Shown one piece after another: positions 25,758 through 34,621 of a stretch of 64,000 bases of DNA. The position numbers were made by a program, and so were the translations under genes. The DNA is from an uncultured Lachnospiraceae bacterium (GTDB lineage: Bacteria; Bacillota; Clostridia; Lachnospirales; Lachnospiraceae): positions 1 through 64,000 of the forward strand of contig CAJUEW010000009.1 in assembly GCA_910585465.1 (NCBI GenBank), written 5' to 3'. Positions within the stretch are counted from its first letter, which is position 1; each line of letters starts with the position of its first letter. The notes under the pieces are model-generated. The model did not search any database and was not told the DNA's origin. It saw nothing but the letters and a program-made list of their open reading frames with translations.

Positions 25758-28085
25758 TTAAAGATCTCCGATTGTATCTATGATTGCCATATTACGCATC
25801 CGTTTTGCAGGTCCATAGACTGCAATGACGGCGGAGATAAAAATAGCCAAAAAAACAATGCTAATCTCTCCTATCGGTACATGCCACATTTCACCAAAAT
25901 ATGCCGTAATAAACGCCTCAAATATCATTTTATTCAGAATCATGCCTAAAACACAACCAATCATACAACCTGCAACAGCATAAGTAAATACCTCCGCTAC
26001 AATCATTTTTGTAAGCTGGCGCACATCCATCCCAACAGCCCTCATAGCCCCATACTGCTTTGTCCTCGCCGATACACTCATAGAAGTGCTGTTAATAATG
26101 TTCAATGCAGCAATCAAAACAATAATTGAAAGGAAAATATACACAACAAGACGGAACGCCCAATATTCTGTAGCTGATTCCTTATTGCTGTTATAATAGT
26201 CTGACAAATTGTAATCGTCGCTCATCAAACTACGGATAGACCGGACGAGTCCATCTTTGTCCACAGAGCCTGAAACCTGCATATTCAGCATTGCATAATC
26301 CGATTTTCCCATCAAATGCTCAAATGTCTCTTCGGTACAGATTAGCGTAACGTCGTCTTCAAACAACCCTTCTGACACAGTCCCTGCAATTTCAAGTTCT
26401 GTTCCATTCACTTGTATTTTATCACCTATCCTCAACGGATTACGCGGTTTGGAAATTGTAAGTACATAATTACTGTCTCCCGTTACTTTTGAGAAGTCTC
26501 CATCCACTCTGCTGTCTACGGCACATTGAAACAGATATTCTTCATAAGAAACAAGCGTTACCTCACTGACATTCTTTCCAGAAACAGATGGAACGTCAAC
26601 TGCTGCCATATTCCCAAAGACACGCTCTATGCCATTTATCTCACCTAATTCATCCGCCAGATTTTTTTCCACTGAACAAGCCCCGTCATCACTGGTAATT
26701 GTAAAGTCCGGTTGCCAAGATCTTGTAGAAGGGATCAGTGCTTTTGCAAAATCAAGACCTGCGGAAAATCCCAAAAACAAGATAATGCTCAACGCAAAGG
26801 AACCTGTCATAAGGAACAAATTCTTCCTTGCAGTTATTGCATGGCTGATACCAAGCGCTGTTTCAACCTTGACAGCGCCAAGGTTTCTTGTGCTGTGTAT
26901 ATTTTTTGCGTTTAGTACGTTGCCCGATACCGCCATAGCGGGGGAAACCTTGGCTGCCCGCCTTGCCGGCGACTGTGCTGCAAGGAATACTGTCAGAATA
27001 CCTTCCGCTACTCCGAAGATTATTCCAATCACACTGACATTAAACAACGGTAATTCCGTAAATTCCCCCTCAATTCCATTCCGAAGCCAAAGACACAAGA
27101 TCCAGGTTGCAGCAATGCCCAAAAAAATTCCTATTGGGATTGCAGTTTTACACCAGTTCAACGCCTCCAGTCTTACAAACCTTGTTACCTGCTTCTTACT
27201 CATCCCGATGCAGCGCATCATTCCAAAGAACTGGGTCCGTTCAGCCACATTACTGTTCATGCTGCTGGATATCATAAATATACCGGCCAGTAAGATTAAC
27301 ACAAACAAGACTGCTGCCAAGGGATAAAGCGCTTTAGCATATCCATTACTGCTGTATCCTGTAATTGCCAGCAAAGCAGTATTTTCATCTATTGATTCAT
27401 CTGCCAGTCCGAAGTCTTCTTTTATTTCATTAATACGGTTCGTTGTACTTCTATTGGTAGTAAAACGAATATAATAAACCGGCGATACTTCCCGGTCATT
27501 CAATTCGCACACTTTAGAAAATGCTGTTCTGCTCATATATACAGTAATCGCATCATATATCTTATTGAACTCCGGGTCATGTTCTCCAAAACCAGAGATT
27601 ACATAATCAACACTCCCAGAAGGTGTATCTACGGCAACCGCATCCCCTATAGCAACTCCCAGAATATTTTTTGCATTTGTACTGAGCATTACTTCATTAT
27701 CACTTTGAGGATACAATCCTTCCTCCAGACAGTCACGGATATTTGTAACCCATGATTCATCAACACCGTACAAAGCGGCCTTTGAGCCACCTACAAAATA
27801 GTCTTCCTGAGCCTCTTCATTTATCTTATCACTCCATGCAATTGTATCAACATCTGAACGCGAACTAATCTGTTTTGCAACTTCCTCCGATATACCCTGA
27901 AGTGAAATGTGCCAGTTCCCATGTGTGCTGATCATTTCTGCGGTTTCCATTTTCATCATCATTTCTACCATGCTAAATACCGTGGTTACTAGAAATACTG
28001 CTATCACGATACACATAAGTGTCATCCGGTTCTGCCGCCTGCGTACCTTTGCCGAAATCGGGATAAGGCTTAAATAGCTTTTCAT
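25758..28085 (-). CDS. FtsX-type ABC transporter permease
   Basis: 775 residues in two halves, each with an N-terminal transmembrane helix and a large extracellular domain before three transmembrane helices (FtsX domains at about residues 245-375 and 655-770). The motif FGMMRCIGMSKKQVTRFVRL and its second copy YGAMRAVGMDVRQLTKMIV mark the two permease domains. This is the MacB/BceB-like exporter class used against antimicrobial peptides or for peptide export. It overlaps the ATPase gene by 4 bp (ATGA) and belongs with the adjacent sensor kinase and regulator. Confidence 0.9.
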   Translation of the reverse strand: MKSYLSLIPISAKVRRRQNRMTLMCIVIAVFLVTTVFSMVEMMMKMETAEMISTHGNWHISLQGISEEVAKQISSRSDVDTIAWSDKINEEAQEDYFVGGSKAALYGVDESWVTNIRDCLEEGLYPQSDNEVMLSTNAKNILGVAIGDAVAVDTPSGSVDYVISGFGEHDPEFNKIYDAITVYMSRTAFSKVCELNDREVSPVYYIRFTTNRSTTNRINEIKEDFGLADESIDENTALLAITGYSSNGYAKALYPLAAVLFVLILLAGIFMISSSMNSNVAERTQFFGMMRCIGMSKKQVTRFVRLEALNWCKTAIPIGIFLGIAATWILCLWLRNGIEGEFTELPLFNVSVIGIIFGVAEGILTVFLAAQSPARRAAKVSPAMAVSGNVLNAKNIHSTRNLGAVKVETALGISHAITARKNLFLMTGSFALSIILFLGFSAGLDFAKALIPSTRSWQPDFTITSDDGACSVEKNLADELGEINGIERVFGNMAAVDVPSVSGKNVSEVTLVSYEEYLFQCAVDSRVDGDFSKVTGDSNYVLTISKPRNPLRIGDKIQVNGTELEIAGTVSEGLFEDDVTLICTEETFEHLMGKSDYAMLNMQVSGSVDKDGLVRSIRSLMSDDYNLSDYYNSNKESATEYWAFRLVVYIFLSIIVLIAALNIINSTSMSVSARTKQYGAMRAVGMDVRQLTKMIVAEVFTYAVAGCMIGCVLGMILNKMIFEAFITAYFGEMWHVPIGEISIVFLAIFISAVIAVYGPAKRMRNMAIIDTIGDL

Positions 28086-28765
28086 TCACCGCACCTCCCC
28101 AAATTTGTCAGCTCCCCATCCGATACCTGCAGGATACGATCCGCTTTCTGTGCAATGCCCCGGCTGTGAGTAATCATAATAATGGTCTGCTCATACTTTT
28201 TTGAAGCTTCTTTTAGAAGAGTAATTACCTCTCTGCTGTTCTGCGTATCCAGATTCCCAGTCGGCTCATCAGCAAGAATGAGGGCAGGGCGAGTAATCAG
28301 CGCCCGCCCGATTGCCACTCTCTGCTGCTGCCCGCCTGACAGCTGGCTTGGCAGATGGTGCCGGCGGTCCTGAAGGTTTAGCACTGCCAGCAGTTCCTCC
28401 AAATATTTCCTATTTGGTTTCTGGTAATCAAGCAGTACCGGGAAAATGATATTCTGCTCAACCGTCAATTCGGGAACCAGATTAAAGCTCTGAAAAATAA
28501 ACCCAATATTCCTACGGCGGAAAACCGTAAGGTTTCTCTCTTTCATTGCAAAGATATCCTTGCTGTCAATATATACCTTGCCAAAAGAAGGCATATCCAG
28601 CGCACCAATCATATTCAGAAGCGTACTCTTTCCAGAGCCTGATTCTCCGACAATCGCTACAAATTCTCCCTTCGGTACTGAAAAACTTACCTTTTTAAGC
28701 GCGTGTACGGCTGTATCTCCTTCTCCGTAGGTTTTGGAAATTGATTTAACTTCCAACAAATTCAT
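28082..28765 (-). CDS. ABC transporter ATP-binding protein (MacB/LolD type)
   Basis: 227 residues with Walker A GESGSGKST, Q-loop FIFQSFNLVPELTV, signature LSGGQQQR, Walker B LILADEPTGNLD and the H-loop ITHS. This set is typical of ATPases paired with FtsX-type permeases. It is the first gene of the pair. The 280-bp region upstream holds a CCTGCAATTTTGCAGG dyad (28903-28918) that may be the binding site of the linked response regulator. Confidence 0.95.
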   Translation of the reverse strand: MNLLEVKSISKTYGEGDTAVHALKKVSFSVPKGEFVAIVGESGSGKSTLLNMIGALDMPSFGKVYIDSKDIFAMKERNLTVFRRRNIGFIFQSFNLVPELTVEQNIIFPVLLDYQKPNRKYLEELLAVLNLQDRRHHLPSQLSGGQQQRVAIGRALITRPALILADEPTGNLDTQNSREVITLLKEASKKYEQTIIMITHSRGIAQKADRILQVSDGELTNLGRCGE

Positions 28766-28902
28766 AAATCAAAACACCTCTTTCTCCATAAAAATTCATA
28801 TATTGAAAATGAATCCCCAAATCATTGTACCCGTCTATGTGGAATCTCATTTCAATGTATAAGAAGCATATCACACCACCCCTACAGCAATATTGCAATT
28901 AT

Positions 28903-28918
28903 CCTGCAATTTTGCAGG
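28903..28918. promoter_or_regulatory. Dyad upstream of the ABC exporter, candidate regulator site
   Basis: CCTGCAA-TT-TTGCAGG is a perfect 7-bp-arm palindrome with a further ATTGCAATTAT just to its left. It lies 140 bp upstream of the ATPase start and between the two-component genes and their likely target. Assignment to the response regulator is inference. Confidence 0.4.
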
Positions 28919-28949
28919 AATCATCAAAATCCAAACAGCCCACTGAGGC

Positions 28950-29024
28950 AGAAAAAAGGAGATGCGCACACGGCAACTCTTAAATTCATTACATACACAC
29001 TGATTCGATACAAGCATGGAACAA
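28950..29024. repeat. Flanking repeat, copy B
   Basis: Diverged copy of 25675-25752; the hairpin is imperfect here. It lies just after the end of the sensor kinase gene. Together the copies suggest that the ABC exporter pair was once inserted or duplicated as a unit. Confidence 0.5.
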
Positions 29025-29046
29025 ATATTAAAATCTCAAAAAATTT

Positions 29047-30075
29047 TCAGAAAGTAGGGAAATTTATATAAAATGTCGAACCAACTCCTAATCCACTGTC
29101 GGCCGCAATGCTGCCCCCATGCGCTTCAATAATAGATTTTGCAAGCGGCAACCCAAGCCCAATCCCTTGTTTGTCCTTGGAATACCGGTTTCGGTAAAAC
29201 CTCCGAAAAATGTAATACAGCTCCTCCGGATGGATTCCGCTCCCACTATCCTTTATGGCAATCTGCAGCGAAGACGCTGATATCTTCCATTCAATCCGGA
29301 CATAATCTCCCTTTCCAGTATGGTCCAAAGCATTTTTTACAATATTATTTACTGCCTCCATCAGCCAGTTACGATCGCAGACAAAATCTGCCGATTCATC
29401 TCCAGAGAGGATAATCTCTTTGCCTTCCTGTCCAGCGCGGAAAGAAAAACACTTCTTGATACGCTCCATCATCTCAGATATATTTTCCGGTGTCTTCTCC
29501 ATTACAATTGTACCTGCATCAAATTTAGAGATTTTTAACAGATTCTGTACTAACGTTTCAATCCTTTCCAGTTCCTGCTCAGAAAGATCGGCATACTCTT
29601 TGACTGTAGGCAGATTTTCCACCTCTCCCTGCAATATTCCATTATAAATATTTAAGGCTGCCAGAGGCGTCTTTAACTGATGAGAAATATCTGAAATCGT
29701 ATTTTTTAAGAATTCTTTCTCTTTTCCCTCATTTTCAATATGGGCATTCAGAATGGAAACCAAGGAATTCACCTCATGAAACAGCCTGTACAGTTCGCCC
29801 TCATCATTACATTCGATACGTGCATCTTTATTTCCAAAAATATATTCCCTGATCTGTTCTGCTGCATTCTCCATAATCTCATTCTGCTCTTTAAAATATC
29901 CATAGCAGGACATTATGATCAGACCTCCCATTCCCATGGCGCCACCCCCGATATAAAGTGCTGCCTGTGCAATTCCAAGTTGTATAAAAACTATAAAAAA
30001 CAGTGAAAAACCCATTACATATAACAGGATTTTATAAAACAGTGCCTTGATTTTCCGATTTGCCAGTATCTTCAT
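29047..30075 (-). CDS. Sensor histidine kinase (BceS-like)
   Basis: 342 residues from ATG 30075 after GAGGTGTATA. Two transmembrane helices (about residues 12-30 and 36-55) with a very short loop mark an intramembrane-sensing kinase. HAMP-like region, then H-box ISDISHQLKTPLAALNIY, N-box NNIVKNALDH, and G-boxes DSGSGIHPEEL and GIGLGLPLAKSI. Kinases of this class sense antimicrobial peptides through the partner ABC exporter. It lies 25 bp after the regulator gene. Confidence 0.92.
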   Translation of the reverse strand: MKILANRKIKALFYKILLYVMGFSLFFIVFIQLGIAQAALYIGGGAMGMGGLIIMSCYGYFKEQNEIMENAAEQIREYIFGNKDARIECNDEGELYRLFHEVNSLVSILNAHIENEGKEKEFLKNTISDISHQLKTPLAALNIYNGILQGEVENLPTVKEYADLSEQELERIETLVQNLLKISKFDAGTIVMEKTPENISEMMERIKKCFSFRAGQEGKEIILSGDESADFVCDRNWLMEAVNNIVKNALDHTGKGDYVRIEWKISASSLQIAIKDSGSGIHPEELYYIFRRFYRNRYSKDKQGIGLGLPLAKSIIEAHGGSIAADSGLGVGSTFYINFPTF

Positions 30076-30100
30076 TATACACCTCAACAATATATTCCGC

Positions 30101-30811
30101 TTACATTTCCCCCTCTTCCACGCCTCCCTCATCCGTATTCCATTTATATCCCATGCGCCGGACGGTTACGATTCTTCCTGGATTTCCCGGATCATCCTCT
30201 ATCTTTATACGGAGCCTCCGTATGTATGACGTAATGGTATTATTATCAATATAATTTTCATTGCAGTCCCACAGCCTGTTTAAAATCTGCTCCGGAGAAA
30301 GTACAATGCCGGGATTCTCCATAAACAGGCACAATAGTCTATATTCACTGGCCGTCAGGTCAAGCTGCTTGTCCCTTTTATATACTTCACCTTTTACACG
30401 CTCCACTTTGATATCATTGGAACTAAGCTCCGGTTTCTCCTGACTGAAATTGCTACTCCTGCGGAGCAGAGCGTTGACTCTTGACAGGAATACAGCTAGC
30501 TTGAACGGTTTTGTGATATAATCATCCCCACCGATATCAAGCCCCATGACAATATCTGTTTCTTCATCCGCGGCAGTTAAAAACACAATCGGCACCCTGG
30601 AGGTCAGGCGCATCTTTTTACACAGGTCAAAACCAGAACCGTCAGGAAGAGAGACATCCAAAATAATCAGGTCATATTTTCCATCAGACCAAAGTATATC
30701 TGCTTCATGGCTTGTTCGGGCAACATCTACTCCATACCCTTCCTTTTTAACAGCGAAAGAAAGCCCGCCAATCAGACTCAAATCATCCTCCACCAGTAAA
30801 ATCTGCTTCAT
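30101..30811 (-). CDS. OmpR-family response regulator
   Basis: 236 residues. Receiver domain: acidic pair EDD near the start, phosphoacceptor Asp in LIILDVSLPDG (about residue 52), Thr in FLTAADEE and Lys in YITKPF. The C-terminal winged helix ends in VTVRRMGYKWN. It works with the kinase at 29047 and probably controls the ABC exporter pair at 25758-28765. Confidence 0.93.
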   Translation of the reverse strand: MKQILLVEDDLSLIGGLSFAVKKEGYGVDVARTSHEADILWSDGKYDLIILDVSLPDGSGFDLCKKMRLTSRVPIVFLTAADEETDIVMGLDIGGDDYITKPFKLAVFLSRVNALLRRSSNFSQEKPELSSNDIKVERVKGEVYKRDKQLDLTASEYRLLCLFMENPGIVLSPEQILNRLWDCNENYIDNNTITSYIRRLRIKIEDDPGNPGRIVTVRRMGYKWNTDEGGVEEGEM

Positions 30812-30919
30812 CACATTATCTTCCCCTAGATATTTTTCTTTTATAATTCATCAATTCTGCATATGGCTTGTTTTTTTACTGTACCATCGTTATACATCCT
30901 TTACAATAAACCACCCCCT

Positions 30920-30946
30920 TTTTGCAAATTGAAGGGCCGTTTTTGC
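30920..30946. repeat. Dispersed 26-bp repeat, copy 2
   Basis: TTTTGCAAATTGAAGGGCCG then TTTTTG. It matches copy 1 at 3371-3396 and the inverted copy 3 at 58014-58039 with few changes. The preceding AAACCACCC echoes the hairpin arm of copy 1. Confidence 0.55.
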
Positions 30947-31110
30947 ATATTGAACTGGGAAATACCAGTTCTTTATCAGATGAAGGTAGAGCGCTGCATG
31001 AGAATGTAATATACTTGTTAGACAGCGAAAGAAAGCCCACCAATCATTATACATTGTCAGATGAAAATAAAGTAGCGTTGTGCGATCATCGAAAAAGCAG
31101 TGGACGATAA
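30922..31110 (+). pseudogene. Unrecognised 62-codon open frame, probable gene remnant
   Basis: The frame contains NTSSLSDEGRALHENVIYLL followed by DSERKPTNHYTL. It is protein-like but matches nothing I know and has no clear ribosome site. It begins inside the dispersed repeat, so its true N-terminus is lost or never existed. Confidence 0.25.
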
Positions 31111-31135
31111 AGGAATTTAAAGAGGAGAAATTGTA

Positions 31136-31486
31136 ATGGATTTGCATGAAATAGCATTTGAGCTGGCTAGGCATTTGAATTTTGAAGAAATAATAGAAAT
31201 AGAGGATCTTGAGGGGTTGAAAAATCAATCCTATGAAGAAACTGTTTTATTACTCAGACAGAAACTTCAAGAAACCTATCCGCAGACACGATTGAAACGC
31301 ACAATAAAAAGTGTTCATTTTGCTAATGGTTTTACTGATGAACGGCTACAGCGGGTTAATGGGACAGATTGCAGAGCAGTCTATGTTTTCAGGCAAACTG
31401 TCATTGCATGGTGTAACGGGTACGATTGCTATTATTTTAATGATTGTACATGCAATATGGGCTACGATTGTTTTGGTAAAGAATAA
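31136..31486 (+). CDS. Hypothetical protein, frame probably disrupted
   Basis: ATG follows a strong GAGGAG site. The first 60 or so residues (MDLHEIAFELARHLNFEEII and onward) look like a real soluble alpha-helical protein of unknown family. After about residue 60 the reading frame is out of phase with an HsmA-like membrane protein tail (31311-31583), so the last 50 residues, rich in Cys, Tyr and Asn, are probably nonsense read from that other gene. I read the locus as a fusion of two fragments. Confidence 0.35.
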   Translation: MDLHEIAFELARHLNFEEIIEIEDLEGLKNQSYEETVLLLRQKLQETYPQTRLKRTIKSVHFANGFTDERLQRVNGTDCRAVYVFRQTVIAWCNGYDCYYFNDCTCNMGYDCFGKE

Positions 31487-31583
31487 CGAAGATTCGGCAA
31501 AAAACTTCCACAGACTTAGCGTTGCTGTCTGGGCAATCTGGCTTGTTCCCTATATTCTTGGGATGATTATAGGAATGAGATAA
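31311..31583 (+). pseudogene. C-terminal fragment of an HsmA/TIGR03987-like membrane protein
   Basis: A 90-codon frame containing GLMGQIAEQ, then LHGVTGTIAIILMIVHAIWA, NFHRLSVAVWAIWLVPYI and LGMIIGM. This corresponds to the last two-thirds of small HsmA-like proteins (two C-terminal membrane helices); the first helix pair is missing and the upstream sequence belongs to an unrelated ORF. It has its own terminator (31584-31621) but no ribosome site of its own. Confidence 0.55.
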
Positions 31584-31621
31584 AATAAGCCGTGTTGAGC
31601 CTCAGCTTTACACGGCTTATT
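31584..31621 (+). terminator. Terminator after the HsmA-like remnant
   Basis: AATAAGCCGTG pairs with CACGGCTTATT, with an inner GAG/CTC pairing. It starts at the stop codon. Beyond it, 31622-31800 contains only short open fragments that look like gene debris. Confidence 0.7.
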
Positions 31622-31807
31622 GTTCAGTCAATTTGGATCTGTACAGGTGGTTTGGGATACCACAATCACTAAATATCGCCTGGCTGCAATATTTTTTTCT
31701 TAATTTTACTATAAATACACGAGTGAGTGATGGAATTGCTTTGGCAACAGACCTCACAGTTTATGATGGAATGGTTCTCATCTTCACAGATTGAATCCAA
31801 CACATCA

Positions 31808-31858
31808 TTGACATACATGCAAATTGTATGATACTATATACGTGCAAAATACATGTAT
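31808..31858 (+). promoter_or_regulatory. tetR promoter with two 17-21 bp operators
   Basis: TTGACA (31808-31813) and TACTAT (31832-31837), 18 bp apart. ATACATGCAAATTGTAT (31813-31829) fills the spacer. A second, extended copy beginning ATACGTGCAA and ending ATGTAT lies at 31838-31858. A third copy occurs in front of the ABC gene (32555-32571). A 9-10 base G-run follows at about 31861-31869 and forms part of the ribosome site. Confidence 0.65.
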
Positions 31859-31876
31859 AAGGGGGGGGGTGAGCTT

Positions 31877-32500
31877 TTGCCACGAAATAAGTATCCAGAA
31901 GAAACAGTTCAAAAAATATTGGACGCTTCTTTAAAATTATTTTTAGAAAAAGGATATGAAGAAACAACTGTATTAGACATTATAAGCGAAATGGGCGGTC
32001 TGACGAGAGGAGCTTTTTATCATCATTTTAAGTCAAAGGAAGAAGTATTTGACGCTTTATGTGAAAAACTTTTTTATGAAAGCAATCCCTTTGAAAAAGC
32101 AAAAAGCCACAAAGAACTGAATGGATTAGAAAAGTTGAAGTGCGTATTAAGCACATCTTTTGATGAAACAGAATATCATCAGTTAAGTATGGCGTCCATG
32201 CAACTTATGGGAAGTCCAGCTTTTCTAAAAAAACTGATTGAAAGTAATCAAGAACTAGCACCTATGTATCAAGAATTGATAGAGGAAGGAATACAAGACG
32301 GTTCTATTCAGTCTGAACAGCCAAAATTATTAGCAGATTTATATGTTCTTTTAACGAACTTCTGGTCGATACCTACTATATATCCCATGACTGCTGATGA
32401 AGCATGGCAGAAATTTTTAATGATTAAATCAATTATGGATAATTTAGGTCTTCCAGTAATTGATGACGAAATCGCCAAATTATGCAAAGAAAACGCATAA
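31877..32500 (+). CDS. TetR family transcriptional regulator
   Basis: 207 residues from TTG 31877, preceded by GGGGGTGAGC; a GTG/ATG reading further upstream (31853) would run through the G-run and the operator. Helix-turn-helix: ILDASLKLFLEKGYEETTVL, then GGLTRGAFYHHFKSKEEVF, the classical TetR pattern. The shared 17-bp operators show that it controls itself and the ABC exporter 86 bp downstream, a standard multidrug-efflux arrangement. Confidence 0.9.
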   Translation: MPRNKYPEETVQKILDASLKLFLEKGYEETTVLDIISEMGGLTRGAFYHHFKSKEEVFDALCEKLFYESNPFEKAKSHKELNGLEKLKCVLSTSFDETEYHQLSMASMQLMGSPAFLKKLIESNQELAPMYQELIEEGIQDGSIQSEQPKLLADLYVLLTNFWSIPTIYPMTADEAWQKFLMIKSIMDNLGLPVIDDEIAKLCKENA

Positions 32501-32554
32501 AGTCGCACATGAAGATAAAATTGTCGAAAGGCAATTTTATTTTAAGCAAAATAC

Positions 32555-32571
32555 ATACACGCAACATGTAT
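32555..32571. promoter_or_regulatory. TetR operator in front of the ABC exporter
   Basis: ATACACGCAACATGTAT matches ATACATGCAAATTGTAT in the tetR promoter at 13 of 17 positions and has the same length. It is 15 bp before the ABC gene start. Confidence 0.6.
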
Positions 32572-32585
32572 AAAATGAGGTTATT

Positions 32586-34271
32586 ATGAGTATCTATATT
32601 AGGAAAAACAAGTTATTATTTATCTTAACAATTTTAACCAGCATAATCGCTTCTTTGGGTTATGTTTTTATGGCTGTCCTGCTTCAGCAACTATTAGATA
32701 TAGCTATTGATAAAAATTTCCAGCAATTTTTAAGATTGGTTGTATTTTCGATTATCTATTTTGTAGTATTGGGATTTTCTCTTTATCTTCAATCTCTGCT
32801 CAGCAAAAAAGTAATATGCAAGATTATGCTTCAAATCCGTTCAGATGTTTTTCGGGGAACAATTAATCATAACATAGAAGATTTTGAAAAGAAAAATACC
32901 GCTGATTACATATCTGTCGTTACAAATGATGTGAAAATGTTGGAGGACAATTTTTTACTTCCTCTTTTTGAAGTAATACAATACACAGTTATTTTTATAT
33001 CGTCTTTCGTGCTGATGATTTATTTTGATATCATTGTTACAATTTGCGTAGTAGCCGCGATTGCAGTTATGATCCTTGTTCCAAGCCTGCTCGGTGGAAC
33101 ACTGGAAAAAAAACAGAATATGTTTTCTTCAAAGCTGGCAGATTTCACAGCCAACTTAAAAGACATTCTGTCTGGATTTGAAATTATTAAATCATATTCC
33201 ATGGTAAAAAGCGTAATACAGCGATTTGATAAAGTAAATACTGAAACAATCAATTCTAAATATAGTGTTGATAGATTATTTGCACTAAATGAGGGGCTCT
33301 CTGCTTTTCTAGCCCTTATGGTCCAGATTGTGGTTTTATTTTTATCTGCTTATTTTATTATCACGGGACGCATAACTGTGGGGACTTTATTAGGAATGGT
33401 ACAAGTAAGCAGTAATCTGGCAAACCCTCTTATTATGATATTTACAAATGTTCCTAAAATGAAAAGTGTCCGACCTATTGTAGAAAAGTTGGAAAATATA
33501 TCAAAACATTCCTTAACGCCACCCAAAAAAGAGAATATAGCCACATATAAATCTCATATATGCGCAAAGGATTTGTCCTTTTCCTATGACGGGAAAAAAG
33601 AGGCATTAAGCGGAATAGACTGTCTTATTGAAAAAGGTAAAAAATACGTTATTGTTGGAAAAAGCGGTTGCGGAAAAAGTACACTGATTAAACTCTTATC
33701 TGGTTACTACTCCACATACACCGGAGAAATATTGTATGACGATACGGAATATCATATGCTGGATAAAGATAACGTGGTTCAGTTGTCCTCAATAATTCAT
33801 CAGAATATCTATATGTTTGACGAAACCATATACGACAATATCTGTTTGCATGAACATTATCCAGAAGAACGAATTGAAAAAGTTATAGCGGACAGCGGAT
33901 TGACCGAATTTATATCAGAACTTCCAACTGGCTTGCAATATCAGGTGGGAGAAAATGGATCTAATCTATCTGGTGGACAAAAACAAAGAATTGCAGTTGC
34001 ACGCGCCTTAATCAGAAATAAACCTATTCTGATATTAGACGAGGGTACATCCGCTATTGATATGCAAACAGCATATGATATTGAAAATAGATTATTAAAA
34101 ATGGAGGATTTAACACTCATAACGATTACTCATCATCTAGAACCGAACTTGTTGGATAAGTATGATGAAATTTTTTATATGCAAAATGGTTGCATAAAAG
34201 AAAAGGGATGTTTTAAACACCTTATCAATACAGCTTCATGTTTTTCAGAATATTTTCATCTAAAGAAATAG
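32586..34271 (+). CDS. ABC exporter half-transporter (fused permease and ATPase)
   Basis: 561 residues. Six transmembrane helices in residues 1-300 (exporter type I fold), then the ATPase domain with Walker A GKSGCGKST (about residue 355), signature LSGGQKQR, Walker B ILILDEGTSAID and H-loop ITHH. As a single half-transporter it would act as a homodimer, or with a partner outside this window. It starts after ATGAGGTTATT. It is probably an efflux pump controlled by the upstream TetR protein. Confidence 0.92.
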   Translation: MSIYIRKNKLLFILTILTSIIASLGYVFMAVLLQQLLDIAIDKNFQQFLRLVVFSIIYFVVLGFSLYLQSLLSKKVICKIMLQIRSDVFRGTINHNIEDFEKKNTADYISVVTNDVKMLEDNFLLPLFEVIQYTVIFISSFVLMIYFDIIVTICVVAAIAVMILVPSLLGGTLEKKQNMFSSKLADFTANLKDILSGFEIIKSYSMVKSVIQRFDKVNTETINSKYSVDRLFALNEGLSAFLALMVQIVVLFLSAYFIITGRITVGTLLGMVQVSSNLANPLIMIFTNVPKMKSVRPIVEKLENISKHSLTPPKKENIATYKSHICAKDLSFSYDGKKEALSGIDCLIEKGKKYVIVGKSGCGKSTLIKLLSGYYSTYTGEILYDDTEYHMLDKDNVVQLSSIIHQNIYMFDETIYDNICLHEHYPEERIEKVIADSGLTEFISELPTGLQYQVGENGSNLSGGQKQRIAVARALIRNKPILILDEGTSAIDMQTAYDIENRLLKMEDLTLITITHHLEPNLLDKYDEIFYMQNGCIKEKGCFKHLINTASCFSEYFHLKK

Positions 34272-34363
34272 AGGACAATATAGAGGATTTCAAAAGCTCA
34301 TGCAAATATTTCTTTGCATGGGCTTTTTCTACTCTCCGTGTATAAACAGAAATCTTTCATATT

Positions 34364-34621
34364 TCATAAATCTATATCCTCTAATACTTCTGCAAAGCTT
34401 CCATATCTCTTTGTATTCGGGTCTCTGCTAATACGCTTTGCTTCCTCCATTGCTTCATGCACTTCTGGCTTATATCGCGGAATTCCAACACTAAAGTAAG
34501 TCCTGATTCCAAGCGATCTATGCGGATTGTTTCCGTTTTCCTTTTTTAAGACACTGACCCAGGCTGTAAGTTTGTCTTCTAATCTTTGCCATCTTTCTTT
34601 TCCTCCCTGCTTGCAAACAAT
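34364..34621 (-). pseudogene. RelB/DinJ-like antitoxin remnant
   Basis: An 86-codon frame without a start codon. Its end reads EVHEAMEEAKRISRDPNTKR then YGSFAEVLEDIDL, the usual tail of RelB/DinJ-type antitoxins; the N-terminal ribbon-helix-helix part is missing or replaced. The stop overlaps a second ORF as ATGA that dies after 12 codons, as expected for a lost RelE-type toxin. No functional system remains. This fills the gap between the ABC exporter and the YdcF gene. Confidence 0.45.

Noticed and set aside
26629..27327. 232-codon open frame on the plus strand
   Set aside because: It lies entirely opposite the FtsX-type permease gene, which has clear family motifs; the plus-strand reading has no ribosome site or recognisable domain.
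31622..31800. Short plus-strand open fragments (for example one beginning with GTG near 31720)
   Set aside because: They are under 25 codons, have stops on either side and no ribosome site. They look like gene debris only.
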